A stretch of 64,000 nt of DNA from Chlamydia muridarum str. Nigg (GTDB lineage: Bacteria; Chlamydiota; Chlamydiia; Chlamydiales; Chlamydiaceae), in NCBI RefSeq assembly GCF_000006685.1, contig NC_002620.2, positions 836,588-900,587 on the forward strand. The letters run 5' to 3'. The translations under genes and the position numbers were made by a program. Positions 38,201 through 46,904 of this stretch are shown piece by piece. Under the pieces are notes generated by a model. That model did no database searches and was not told the origin of the DNA. It saw nothing but the letters and a program-made list of their open reading frames with translations. Each line of letters begins with the position of its first letter. The stretch's first letter is position 1.

Positions 38201-39479
38201 ATACAGAACCTTTAGAAAAATGCCGGCAGCTACTATCTGGAGAAAAAATAAAACATCCTAAAGTGTCATTCTCCATAGGTTCCCTGCTATACACTGGGAA
38301 ATTTTCTATAGATAAATCACAAGTTTCGGCAATGGGACGATTAAGAACTAATGCCGTCAAATGCTCCACAATTCGCTGACAAACTCTGTGGCCCTGCAAA
38401 ACAATCTTACCGCTTGCAGCTTCGTCTCTTAATCGGAAGGCAAACCCGGACTCCGTTTCTTCAACAGAACGATTCAATCGTGTAGCTATGTGCTGTTTTT
38501 CAACAGCGAACAAACGCTCCAAATCTAAACGCTCATCACCAACTAACTGTTGACGTTTAGCAATAACATCGGCATCAAAATGGAATAATAATTTTCCATC
38601 CCCAGTCAACGACATGGAAGAGAAACAAGGGGACAACTCGCTACAATCAACAACGTTTCCTACAACTCGAGGACTCATCTCATTCCAACGTAAATTACGG
38701 GAATGCAAAAGATAAGCAGCTTCGTTAAGCTCTTCACGATATTCTTTAACATCCTCATGATGCAGAGCATTCTCTACCCGCGACAAAAACGCGACAAAAT
38801 CTTGCTCTGTCCCTAAAAAACGCGACAAGAAAGCCTGAGTCTTCTCTGTGGGAAGTAATCGCAAACCAGAACAAATACCCCGTGCTATATGAGCAACTTT
38901 CTCAATAGGCATGGAATCCCATAAAGAACTATAACCATGATCACAAGAGCATTCCACATTGACAAACAGGTTAGTGGCAATATTTTCTAACTCTTGAGAA
39001 ACTACCAGGTCTTTGTCCTCATAGGAAACAAAAGAGAAATCTTCTTCTGTTAAAGAAGTAACCAAACTTCCAGAGACTTGAACAATAGTCTCCCCTGTCA
39101 GTTCAGAACTTCCTAAAACATATAGTCTTGCTGACTTAGTAGGAACAGAGTGTTCTCCATGCACCACATTATCAATAAAAACTGCCGCATCTTCTGCTAA
39201 AGGGAAATGCACATTTACTACTCCCGGAATGCTGAGATGTGGTTTCACAGATCCGCGCAATTTTAATGTGGATAGAATTCTTTTAACGCGAACGGTTAAA
39301 TCATTTCGTGCATCCGCGACCTGCTGTGTGAGCCGTTCTATGATCTTGTGTGCCTCACGCCCCTCTATTTTTTTATTCAAAGGACGCGAATAGTATAAAC
39401 AGGTAGGCAAAACATGATACAAAGCTAAGGCAAAAACAAAAATTATAACACTTAGATTTCGCTTAAAATTACGCTTCAT
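35277..39479 (-). CDS. secDF: Fused protein translocase subunit SecDF, very large
   Basis: A 1400-residue fusion of SecD and SecF, which use the proton gradient to help SecYEG export. The SecD membrane part has [25 protein letters not shown], and the SecF part has [24 protein letters not shown], both hallmark motifs. The first helix is at residues 7-26. The periplasmic P1 region before the membrane part is about 800 residues, far longer than in B. subtilis SecDF (whole protein about 740), so most of the extra length is periplasmic. The ribosome binding site is weak. Homologue of CT448. Confidence 0.95.
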   Translation of the reverse strand: [1400 protein letters not shown]

Positions 39480-39880
39480 TATGAGGCTCTTCGTTATTCG
39501 TGAATTTTGCGAATGCAGCTACTTAACCCTACGATAAAGCAGCGGGAAAGAAGTTCTAGGCTCTTCGAAACATATGGTTTAGAAAAGGAAAACCCTCTCA
39601 ATGACAAGAGAAGGAGCCCGGAGTCTCCCCCATTTTTTTGACGCTTAGAAATAAGCTCGGTCAGAACCTTCCTATCAGAACAAAACAATTGCTTTTAACT
39701 ATTTTCCAATCAAATCAATAGAAAACTCTAGCCAGATATCCAGAAGGAAAGATTTTCCTAAACTATACCCTTTATTTACGTCAAAAAAATTGTAGCTCAG
39801 TATGTTTTTTGTAACGTTTATAATCAAGGGTAATCACAAGCCAGCAAAGGCTTATAAAAGACCTTTTTGCGTAATAACCT
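39480..39880 (-). other. Region upstream of secDF without a supported gene
   Basis: Between the start of secDF and the stop of the next minus-strand gene. A 64-codon open frame (39494-39688, minus) begins only with TTG, has no Shine-Dalgarno and shows no family. The region should carry the secDF promoter; no convincing hexamer pair was found. Confidence 0.45.
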
Positions 39881-40207
39881 TTACAGTTTCTCAGAAAGAG
39901 TATCAAAAGAAAGCGCTACACGAACACGCATATTGTACACCTGGTGATACGCACAATAAAGAAGTAACGAACCTAAGATCACCAAACCTACCCCAGGCAA
40001 AGCTGTGAAGCTTGTACAAAAGGCAAGAACACTGCAAGCTAAAACAGAAACCCCCAGCAGAACAATTAATGAGGGCACAATCCTTTGCATCCAATTGCTT
40101 GACTGTAGGCAATGCAAGGAAACTGACGACTTCTCCACCTTTGGCTGTTTTGGGGAAGATCTAAACAGAGATGAGGGGGAAGTGAAACTTACTTCAGGCA
40201 ATTTCAT
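39881..40207 (-). CDS. Small bilobed hydrophobic protein, candidate Inc protein
   Basis: A 108-residue protein with a Ser-rich polar N-terminus (about 40 residues), two hydrophobic helices close together (about 43-66 and 69-87, joined by SFTALPG) and a 20-residue C-terminus. This is the bilobed Inc arrangement. The homologue CT449 is on published lists of predicted inclusion membrane proteins. GGAAG lies seven bases before the ATG. Confidence 0.7.
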   Translation of the reverse strand: MKLPEVSFTSPSSLFRSSPKQPKVEKSSVSLHCLQSSNWMQRIVPSLIVLLGVSVLACSVLAFCTSFTALPGVGLVILGSLLLYCAYHQVYNMRVRVALSFDTLSEKL

Positions 40208-40649
40208 GTGATACTTCCTTGCTTACCACCAATTTTTTATCCCTTCCATCAGGTTTCTTTAACAATCCCGTTCAAACCAAATACAGAGATTTAAGACTCC
40301 CGCTCTTAATAAGCATGAGATCGTTAGTACATTCTACCAAACTGAATTGCTAAACCGCAACTCTCAAAACATGTCTTTAAAACAAAAGAATTTTTTATTT
40401 ATCACCTCTTCTTAAAAATGATTTTTATAGGAAAGAGACTTCTCTATTTTAGAGGGGACTTGATAATAATCATTGTCTATGAGTACCATCCCTGCTCTGA
40501 GTTCTAAGAACGATTTACTAGAGGCGCTGCCTTCCCCCACTATATCGCTATGGGAGTCGTTGCTTAGAAAAAACCAGAGGATCATGGATCCTCCTCCATG
40601 ATCCTCTGAGGACAGCCAAATCTCCAGCCAATAGAATGTCAGACTGCGT
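40208..40649. other. 442-base intergenic region upstream of uppS
   Basis: No protein gene is supported. It contains a Fur-box-like sequence (GATAATAATCATTGTC, 40462-40477), a short inverted CCCA / TGGG element near 40540 and a 14-bp hairpin at 40575-40608. The AT-rich left part should hold the promoter of the Inc-like gene (minus), the right part that of uppS (plus). Confidence 0.5.
40575..40608 (-). terminator. Strong hairpin with minus-strand T tract, no gene to terminate
   Basis: CAGAGGATCATGGA and its exact complement, 14 bp, 6-nt loop. On the minus strand it is followed by GTTTTTTC, so it looks like a terminator for a minus-strand transcript, yet no minus-strand gene lies to its right before murA. 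It is 42 bp upstream of uppS. Confidence 0.65.
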
Positions 40650-41411
40650 ATGTCTCTAGCTTTAGAACAGGCGAACCCAATTCAAGAAAATTTTCTACGA
40701 GAGCCCCCTCTCCCTAAGCATATCGCCATCATCATGGATGGAAACCGTCGATGGCAAAAGAAACATGAACAATTTTGTAAAAGCAATGCCATCTCCGGTC
40801 ACCGTCGAGGAGCTGACAGCATCCCGCAAATTGTTGATACAGCTGCACTCCTAGGAGTAGAAGCTCTCACCTTGTTCGCGTTCTCTACAGAAAACTTTTC
40901 TAGATCAAAAACAGAAGTCGCTGAATTATTTTCCTTATTTAACTCACAGTTGCATAGTAAACTCTCTTTTCTGCACGATCGGGAAATCCGGCTACGATGT
41001 ATCGGAGACTTATCCAAACTCCCTCAAGAATTGCAAAATAACATTGCAAAAGCAGTCTCCGCCACAACACACTACTCCCATATGGAATTAATTTTTGCGA
41101 TTAACTATGGAAGTAAAAACGAATTAGTTCGTGCGTTCAAGGAATTGCATCAGGACCTTACAAACAAAAAAATCTCTATCAATGAAATTTCTGAAGAGCT
41201 TATCAGCTCTTACTTAGACACATCTGGCCTCCCTGACCCGGATTTGCTTATTCGTACAGGAGGTGAAATGCGTGTCAGTAATTTTCTCTTATGGCAAATA
41301 GCTTATACAGAACTTTACGTAACAGATGTGTTATGGCCTGATTTCACGGCCCACGACTTGTTAGAAGCAATTAAAACATACCAACAACGATCAAGGCGCG
41401 GAGGGAAATAA
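40650..41411 (+). CDS. uppS: Undecaprenyl diphosphate synthase
   Basis: A 253-residue cis-prenyltransferase making the lipid carrier for cell wall precursors. Motifs: IIMDGNRRW (catalytic Asp30), GHRRGADS, LFAFSTENFSR and RTGGEMRVSNFLLWQIAYTELY. It is the first of five tightly spaced genes for lipid carriers, phospholipids and translation. Only 5 bp separate it from cdsA. Confidence 0.96.
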   Translation: MSLALEQANPIQENFLREPPLPKHIAIIMDGNRRWQKKHEQFCKSNAISGHRRGADSIPQIVDTAALLGVEALTLFAFSTENFSRSKTEVAELFSLFNSQLHSKLSFLHDREIRLRCIGDLSKLPQELQNNIAKAVSATTHYSHMELIFAINYGSKNELVRAFKELHQDLTNKKISINEISEELISSYLDTSGLPDPDLLIRTGGEMRVSNFLLWQIAYTELYVTDVLWPDFTAHDLLEAIKTYQQRSRRGGK

Positions 41412-41416
41412 ACGCT

Positions 41417-42334
41417 ATGTTCGACTCGGATAAAAACTCCATTCTTCAAAGTGATTTTTGTCAGCGCTTAGTTGTCCATTCGCTTCTTCTGGTCTTCCTT
41501 GTTATCCTTCTCTGTACATCTCTATATCCTAGTTCAGCCTTCATCGTGGGGCTTCTTTCATCAACCTGCGCAGCGATTGGGACATACGAAATGTCTTCCA
41601 TGGTCAGAATGAAATTCCCCTTTTCTTTCACTCGATATAGCTCCATAGGCTCTGCTATTTTTGTCGCCCTAACTTGCCTAACAGCTCGTTGTAAAATGCT
41701 ACTTCCAGAGCATGTGGACCTTATCCCATGGTTCTTTCTATTTTTTTGGACTGTTCACCTCGTGTTCAAAAGTCGCCACTATAAACTGGGCCCGATAGGA
41801 TCTACTGGCCTTGCTTTATTCTGTATGCTTTATGTATCCGTTCCTATCCGACTGTTTCTGCACATCCTTTATGGGTTTGTCCATACCGACACTCCATTTA
41901 TAGGGATTTGGTGGGCCATTTTTCTTATTGCTACTACGAAGAGCTCTGATATTTTTGGATACTTTTTTGGAAAAGCTTTTGGAAAAAAACGCATTGCTCC
42001 AGTCATCAGCCCAAACAAGACTGTAGTAGGTTTCGTAGCTGGTTGCATAGCTTCTATTCTAGTTAGTTTGATCTTCTACTCTCATCTTCCTAAATCCTTT
42101 GCAAATCAGATTGCAATGCCTTGGATCCTAGTTGCCTTAGGGATCATATTAGGAATTAGTGGCTTCTTTGGAGATATTATCGAATCCACATTCAAACGCG
42201 ATGCGCAAATTAAAAACAGTAGCGATCTAGAATCTATTGGAGGAATGTTGGATGTCCTAGACTCCTTGCTTCTTTCTACACCTATCGTTTACGCTATCCT
42301 TCTTATCACTCAAAATGGGACATTTTTAGGATGA
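41417..42334 (+). CDS. cdsA: Phosphatidate cytidylyltransferase
   Basis: A 305-residue integral membrane enzyme that makes CDP-diacylglycerol. About eight membrane helices and the signature [24 protein letters not shown] near the end (family S-x8-D-R-D-x3-KD--PGHGG-LDR-DS, here with altered glycines) are visible, as is SPNKTVVG. Its stop overlaps the cmk start (ATGA). Confidence 0.93.
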   Translation: MFDSDKNSILQSDFCQRLVVHSLLLVFLVILLCTSLYPSSAFIVGLLSSTCAAIGTYEMSSMVRMKFPFSFTRYSSIGSAIFVALTCLTARCKMLLPEHVDLIPWFFLFFWTVHLVFKSRHYKLGPIGSTGLALFCMLYVSVPIRLFLHILYGFVHTDTPFIGIWWAIFLIATTKSSDIFGYFFGKAFGKKRIAPVISPNKTVVGFVAGCIASILVSLIFYSHLPKSFANQIAMPWILVALGIILGISGFFGDIIESTFKRDAQIKNSSDLESIGGMLDVLDSLLLSTPIVYAILLITQNGTFLG

Positions 42335-42981
42335 TTATCACTATAGATGGGCCTGCTGGAACAGGGAAAAGTACATTAGCAAAGGCATTAGCAAAGACAT
42401 TACAGTTTAACTACTGCAATACAGGGGCCATGTACCGAACACTCGCTTATGCTCGCTTACAACCTGATTGGCAAGAGGTCCCTTTAGAAGACTTTCTTGC
42501 CTCCCCCCCATTTTCCTTCTCTTTTTCTAAAGATGCTCCTTTACAAGCTTTTTATGAAAACCGCCCCCTAACCTCTGAATTGATCTCTCAAGAAGTGGCT
42601 AATTTTGCCTCTATTTTCTCAAAAGAACCTAAAGTTCGCGCCTATATGCAAACGTTGCAAAAAAGATATGCTAGTGTAGGGAGCTGCGTTTTTGAAGGGC
42701 GTGATATGGGATCTAAGGTGTTCCCTCATGCTGAAGTCAAAATCTTTTTAACAGCCGAGCCAGAGATTCGCGCAAAGCGACGACTAAAGGACTTACCTGA
42801 AGGCTCCCTATCTCAAGAAGCCTTGACTGCCGAACTCATAGCACGTGATCAAGCAGATCAGCAAAGAGAACTCGATCCCCTTGTCATCCCTGCAGATGCT
42901 CTAGTTATTGACTCTTCTGATTTGACAATAAGCCAAATTCTAGAGAAAATCGTTCCTTTGATACATTCTCGTTTAGCATGA
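42331..42981 (+). CDS. cmk: Cytidylate kinase
   Basis: A 216-residue NMP kinase that phosphorylates CMP and dCMP. P-loop GPAGTGKST (residues 7-15); [13 protein letters not shown] is the family's GRD-GT-V-P-A motif; the LID arginines are in RAKRRL. Coupled by 4-bp overlaps to cdsA and plsC. Confidence 0.95.
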   Translation: MIITIDGPAGTGKSTLAKALAKTLQFNYCNTGAMYRTLAYARLQPDWQEVPLEDFLASPPFSFSFSKDAPLQAFYENRPLTSELISQEVANFASIFSKEPKVRAYMQTLQKRYASVGSCVFEGRDMGSKVFPHAEVKIFLTAEPEIRAKRRLKDLPEGSLSQEALTAELIARDQADQQRELDPLVIPADALVIDSSDLTISQILEKIVPLIHSRLA

Positions 42982-43628
42982 TTTTTACTATTGCAAAGAG
43001 CCTTGTTCGCTTACTGTTTCCTCTGTTTTACAGAAGAAAAATCTTTAGATCCAAAGCTAGTGCTTCTGTGACAGGGGCTGCTATTATTGCTGCGAATCAT
43101 GTTTCGTTTCTTGATCCCATAATAATACCTCTCTCCTTCCCTGGTAAAATTTATCATTTGGCTAAGTCTGGTTTGTTTGCTAATTCTTTCGCGCATTGGC
43201 TTTTTCACGAGTTAGGATGCTACCCCATTAGCAGGAATGCTGGAAATTCTGCAGCCTTCAAGGCTGCGCTTAATATCTTTTCTCGCGGAGAAAAGCTCAT
43301 TATTTACCCAGAGGGAACCCGTCATTCTGATGGAGAAATTCACCAAGGGAAAGTAGGTGTGGGAATGCTAGCTCTTAAAGGAAATGTCCCTGTCATTCCT
43401 GTTTATGTTGCTGGAACCCTCGAAGCTTTTGGAAAACACCAAAAATTCCCTAAGCTCTGGAAAACTTTGACTACCGTGATAGGGACTCCTATTTCATTCC
43501 AAGATCTCATTGACAACCCTGCTATTGATAAAAAAGAAGCTTATCAATTAGCGACCGAACGCATCATGGCCAAGATTGCAAAACTTCGTACTTGGTTCCA
43601 GCAAGGATGCATCGGAGAAATTCCTTAG
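42978..43628 (+). CDS. plsC: 1-acyl-sn-glycerol-3-phosphate acyltransferase
   Basis: A 216-residue acyltransferase that makes phosphatidic acid, the substrate of CdsA two genes upstream. The catalytic motif NHVSFLD (His41, Asp46) and the substrate motif YPEGTRH are present. An N-terminal hydrophobic helix is visible. Starts in a 4-bp overlap with cmk. Homologue of CT453. Confidence 0.93.
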   Translation: MIFTIAKSLVRLLFPLFYRRKIFRSKASASVTGAAIIAANHVSFLDPIIIPLSFPGKIYHLAKSGLFANSFAHWLFHELGCYPISRNAGNSAAFKAALNIFSRGEKLIIYPEGTRHSDGEIHQGKVGVGMLALKGNVPVIPVYVAGTLEAFGKHQKFPKLWKTLTTVIGTPISFQDLIDNPAIDKKEAYQLATERIMAKIAKLRTWFQQGCIGEIP

Positions 43629-43642
43629 TTTTGTAGATTCTT

Positions 43643-45334
43643 ATGACAACACTTCTCTCTTTTCTGACTTCGCTATGTTCTTCAGCGATTCGTCAAGCTT
43701 TCCCTGAATTGGAAGAGCTTACCCTAGATATCACTCCATCCACTAAAGAGCATTTTGGACATTACCAATGCAATGATGCGATGAAACTTGCTCGCGCATT
43801 ACGAAAATCTCCCCGAGCAATCGCAGAAGAAATCGTTGCACACATTCCAGCTACTCCTTTTTCTTCTATAGAAATTGCTGGAGCAGGATTTATTAACTTC
43901 ACTTTCTCAAAAGAATTCCTAGCTAATCAGCTCCAAATCTTTTCTCAAGAATTAGCGAAAGGGTTTCCTGTTTCCTCACCACAAAAAGTGATCATTGACT
44001 TCTCCTCTCCTAATATCGCTAAGGACATGCATGTTGGGCATCTTCGCTCCACTATCATAGGAGATTGTCTGGCTCGATGTTTTTCTTTTGTGGGCCATGA
44101 TGTCTTACGTTTGAACCACATTGGAGATTGGGGAACAGCTTTTGGCATGCTTATCACCTATCTACAAGAAACAGCACAAACTGACATTCATCAGCTGGAA
44201 AATCTCACAGAATTATATAAAAAAGCCCACGTACGTTTTGCTGAAGACCCAGAATTTAAAAAACGCTCTCAATATAATGTCGTAGCCTTACAATCTGGAG
44301 ATCCTCAAGCTCTTGCATTATGGAAACAGATTTGCGCTGTTTCAGAAAAATCTTTTCAAAAGATTTATTCTATCTTAGATGTTGAACTTCATACTCGTGG
44401 AGAGTCTTTTTATAACCCCTTTTTGGCAGATGTGGTTTCAGATCTGGAATCCAAAAACCTTGTTACTCTCTCTGATGGGGCAAAATGTGTATTCCACGAA
44501 GAGTTTTCCATCCCTCTAATGATTCAAAAAAGTGATGGTGGATACAACTATGCAACGACAGATGTTGCAGCCATGCGCTACCGTATACAGCAAGACCATG
44601 CTGACAGAATTCTTATCGTCACAGACTCTGGGCAATCCTTGCACTTCCAATTATTGGAAGCTACGTGCTTAGCAGCCGGATATCTTCCCCATAAAGGAAT
44701 CTTCTCTCATGTAGGATTCGGACTAGTTTTAGACACTCAAGGGAGAAAATTCAAAACGCGCTCAGGAGAAAATATCAAACTTCAAGAGCTGCTAGATACT
44801 GCTATTGAAAAAGCTAAGGAATCCTTAAGAGAACATCGCCCAGAAATTTCCGAAGAAGAGCTAGCTTATCAGGGTCCTATCCTCGGCATCAATGCGATTA
44901 AATACGCAGATCTTTCCGCACATAGAATCAATGACTACGTGTTCTCTTTTGAGAAAATGCTACGTTTTGAAGGAAACACAGCGATGTCCCTTCTGTATGC
45001 TTACGTACGAATTCAAGGAATCAAACGTAGAATGAAGCTAGATACTCTTCCTCAAAAAGGACCTCTATCTATTCATGAACCCGCGGAAGAAACATTAGCT
45101 CTTACTTTACTGCGCTTCCCCGAAGTTTTAGATTTAACTTTAAGAGAACTCTGTCCACATTTTCTGACAGATTACCTCTACGTGCTTACAAATAAGTTTA
45201 ATGCTTTCTTCCGTGATTGTCATATAGAAGGGTCTGATTATCAACAAGAGCGTCTTTATCTCTGCGGTCTGACAGAAAAAACCTTGGAAACAGGCATGCA
45301 CCTATTAGGTCTGAAGACTCTAGATCACCTGTAA
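43643..45334 (+). CDS. argS: Arginyl-tRNA synthetase
   Basis: A 563-residue class I synthetase. It has the Add-1 N-terminal domain ([14 protein letters not shown]), the HIGH motif as MHVGHLRST (130-133), the anticodon-binding DALR domain at the C-terminus, and a KMSK position altered to KFKTRSGE, as is common in ArgRS. It follows plsC by 14 bp and ends at a bidirectional terminator. Confidence 0.96.
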
Positions 45335-45340
45335 AAACAA

Positions 45341-45372
45341 TCTAAGGGAAGGTCTAAAATCCTTCCCTTAGA
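45341..45372. terminator. Bidirectional terminator between argS and murA
   Basis: TCTAAGGGAAGG pairs with its complement (12 bp, 8-nt loop) and overlaps the murA stop codon. On the minus strand TTGTTTTT follows; on the plus strand the T run is weaker. Confidence 0.85.
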
Positions 45373-46696
45373 CACATCTTGTTTTCTCTGTGAGTATTTT
45401 GGCTCCTAGTCTTTCTAAATTCCCTAGCCAGTCTGTGTACCCTCGGTCTAACATCTTTGTATTCTCAATCTTAGAAACCCCTCCCTCGGCAATAAGAGCT
45501 GCCATAACATAGGCAAACCCCGCACGCAAATCGGGGATCACTAAATGTGTTGCCTGCAAAGGAGTCGGTCCATGAATGACTGCACTATGCGGATGATTCC
45601 CTGTAGAGTATCGACAAGACTTGGCACTTAGACATTCATGAAATAAATCGCAATGAGCGCCCATTTTTGCTAAACCACTCAGATACCCCAGTCGATTCTC
45701 ATGCACCGTTTCATGGATAACAGAACAGCCTTCTGCTTGAGACAGTAAAACAGCAAAAGGCTGTTGCCAATCCGTAATAAACCCTGGATGTACATCTGTC
45801 TCTAAGAGCACCCCACCTTTTAAAGGTTTATCATAAAAAAATTCGATGCCATTTTCTTGAACTGAAAACCCTCCGCCTATGGATCTTAGGGCTTTTAAGA
45901 AAGGAATCATATGCTCATGACGCGCATGCTCTACAAAAACTCTCCCTTGAGAAACAACTGCAGCCATACCAAAAGAAGCCGCTTCGATTTTATCTGGAAT
46001 AATAGAGTGTTCAACAGAATAAAAGTCCTGGCAACCAAAAATTTCGATTGTTTTATCATTATCAGTCGTGATCTCTACACCAGCTTTCTGTAAGAAAACA
46101 ATTAGATCAATAATCTCTACTTCCAGAGCTGCATTCTTAATAATCGTTCTCCCTTGAGCACCGACAGATGCAAGGATAAGATTTTCTGTAGCTCCTACAG
46201 AAGGATAAGGCAAAGTAATATGCGCTCCAATGAGACCATCTGGAGCAGCTGCCCAATATCCTTCATCACTCACAATAATCTCTGCACCAAGTTTCTTTAA
46301 CCCTTCGAGATGAAAATGTAATGTGCGTGGACCAATGGCATCTCCTCCCAAAATAGGAACAAAAATTCCATAGGGACAACGACGTAGCAAAGCACCTAAC
46401 AGCAAAATAGGAATGCGGTTTACGCAAGAAAATTGCGGAGGAACCTTGGATAACAAAATACGTGGCGTGTGAATGTCAATAACTTGCGCTTGCTTGTCCC
46501 AATCTACAATTGCCCCTAAAGCCCGGCACAGATCAACCGTTTGTTGAACATCCTCTATATTAGGAACGTTCTTCAAAATGGTACGCTTATCTGAAAGTAA
46601 GGATGCCACAAGTAATTTAGTTGTAGCGTTTTTAGCCCCTGACACACGTACGGACCCTTGTAGGACAGTTCCTCCAAAAACTTTAATACCAGGCAT
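45368..46696 (-). CDS. murA: UDP-N-acetylglucosamine 1-carboxyvinyltransferase MurA
   Basis: A 442-residue enolpyruvyl transferase that starts peptidoglycan precursor synthesis. Family marks: GAKNATTKLL near the N-terminus, and the active loop at GGDAIGPR. There the cysteine that fosfomycin alkylates (Cys115 in E. coli) is Asp119, a change known to make chlamydial MurA fosfomycin-resistant. AAGGGAA precedes the ATG. Homologue of CT455. Confidence 0.96.
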   Translation of the reverse strand: MPGIKVFGGTVLQGSVRVSGAKNATTKLLVASLLSDKRTILKNVPNIEDVQQTVDLCRALGAIVDWDKQAQVIDIHTPRILLSKVPPQFSCVNRIPILLLGALLRRCPYGIFVPILGGDAIGPRTLHFHLEGLKKLGAEIIVSDEGYWAAAPDGLIGAHITLPYPSVGATENLILASVGAQGRTIIKNAALEVEIIDLIVFLQKAGVEITTDNDKTIEIFGCQDFYSVEHSIIPDKIEAASFGMAAVVSQGRVFVEHARHEHMIPFLKALRSIGGGFSVQENGIEFFYDKPLKGGVLLETDVHPGFITDWQQPFAVLLSQAEGCSVIHETVHENRLGYLSGLAKMGAHCDLFHECLSAKSCRYSTGNHPHSAVIHGPTPLQATHLVIPDLRAGFAYVMAALIAEGGVSKIENTKMLDRGYTDWLGNLERLGAKILTEKTRCV

Positions 46697-46780
46697 TTCA
46701 ATTCCCTTAATTGCATTTCTTCACAAACGTTAACCGGTATGCTGTTATTTTTCACGAAAACTTTATTTTTCTAAAAGACA

Positions 46781-46812
46781 TCTTATTAACAAACAAAGTT
46801 TTGTTAATAAGA
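46781..46812. repeat. AT-rich 13-bp inverted repeat between murA and tarp
   Basis: TCTTATTAACAAA and its exact complement with a 6-base spacer (CAAAGT). It lies 85 bp upstream of murA and 92 bp upstream of tarp, and could be an operator for either gene. Confidence 0.65.
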
Positions 46813-46833
46813 AAACATTACAAAAAACAAACA

Positions 46834-46862
46834 TTGTAGCATTTAATAAAATCTACTTATTA
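46834..46862 (+). promoter_or_regulatory. Candidate tarp promoter
   Basis: TTGTAG (46834-46839), 17 bp, TTATTA (46857-46862), about 42 bp before the tarp ATG. Late chlamydial promoters are often weak matches, so this is tentative. Confidence 0.4.
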
Positions 46863-46904
46863 AAATCTAATTAACTAATTGTTTTTTTATTTTAATTTGT
46901 AGTT

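Noticed and set aside
39494..39688. Minus-strand ORF of 64 codons upstream of secDF
   Set aside because: TTG start, no ribosome binding site, no recognisable family; probably chance.
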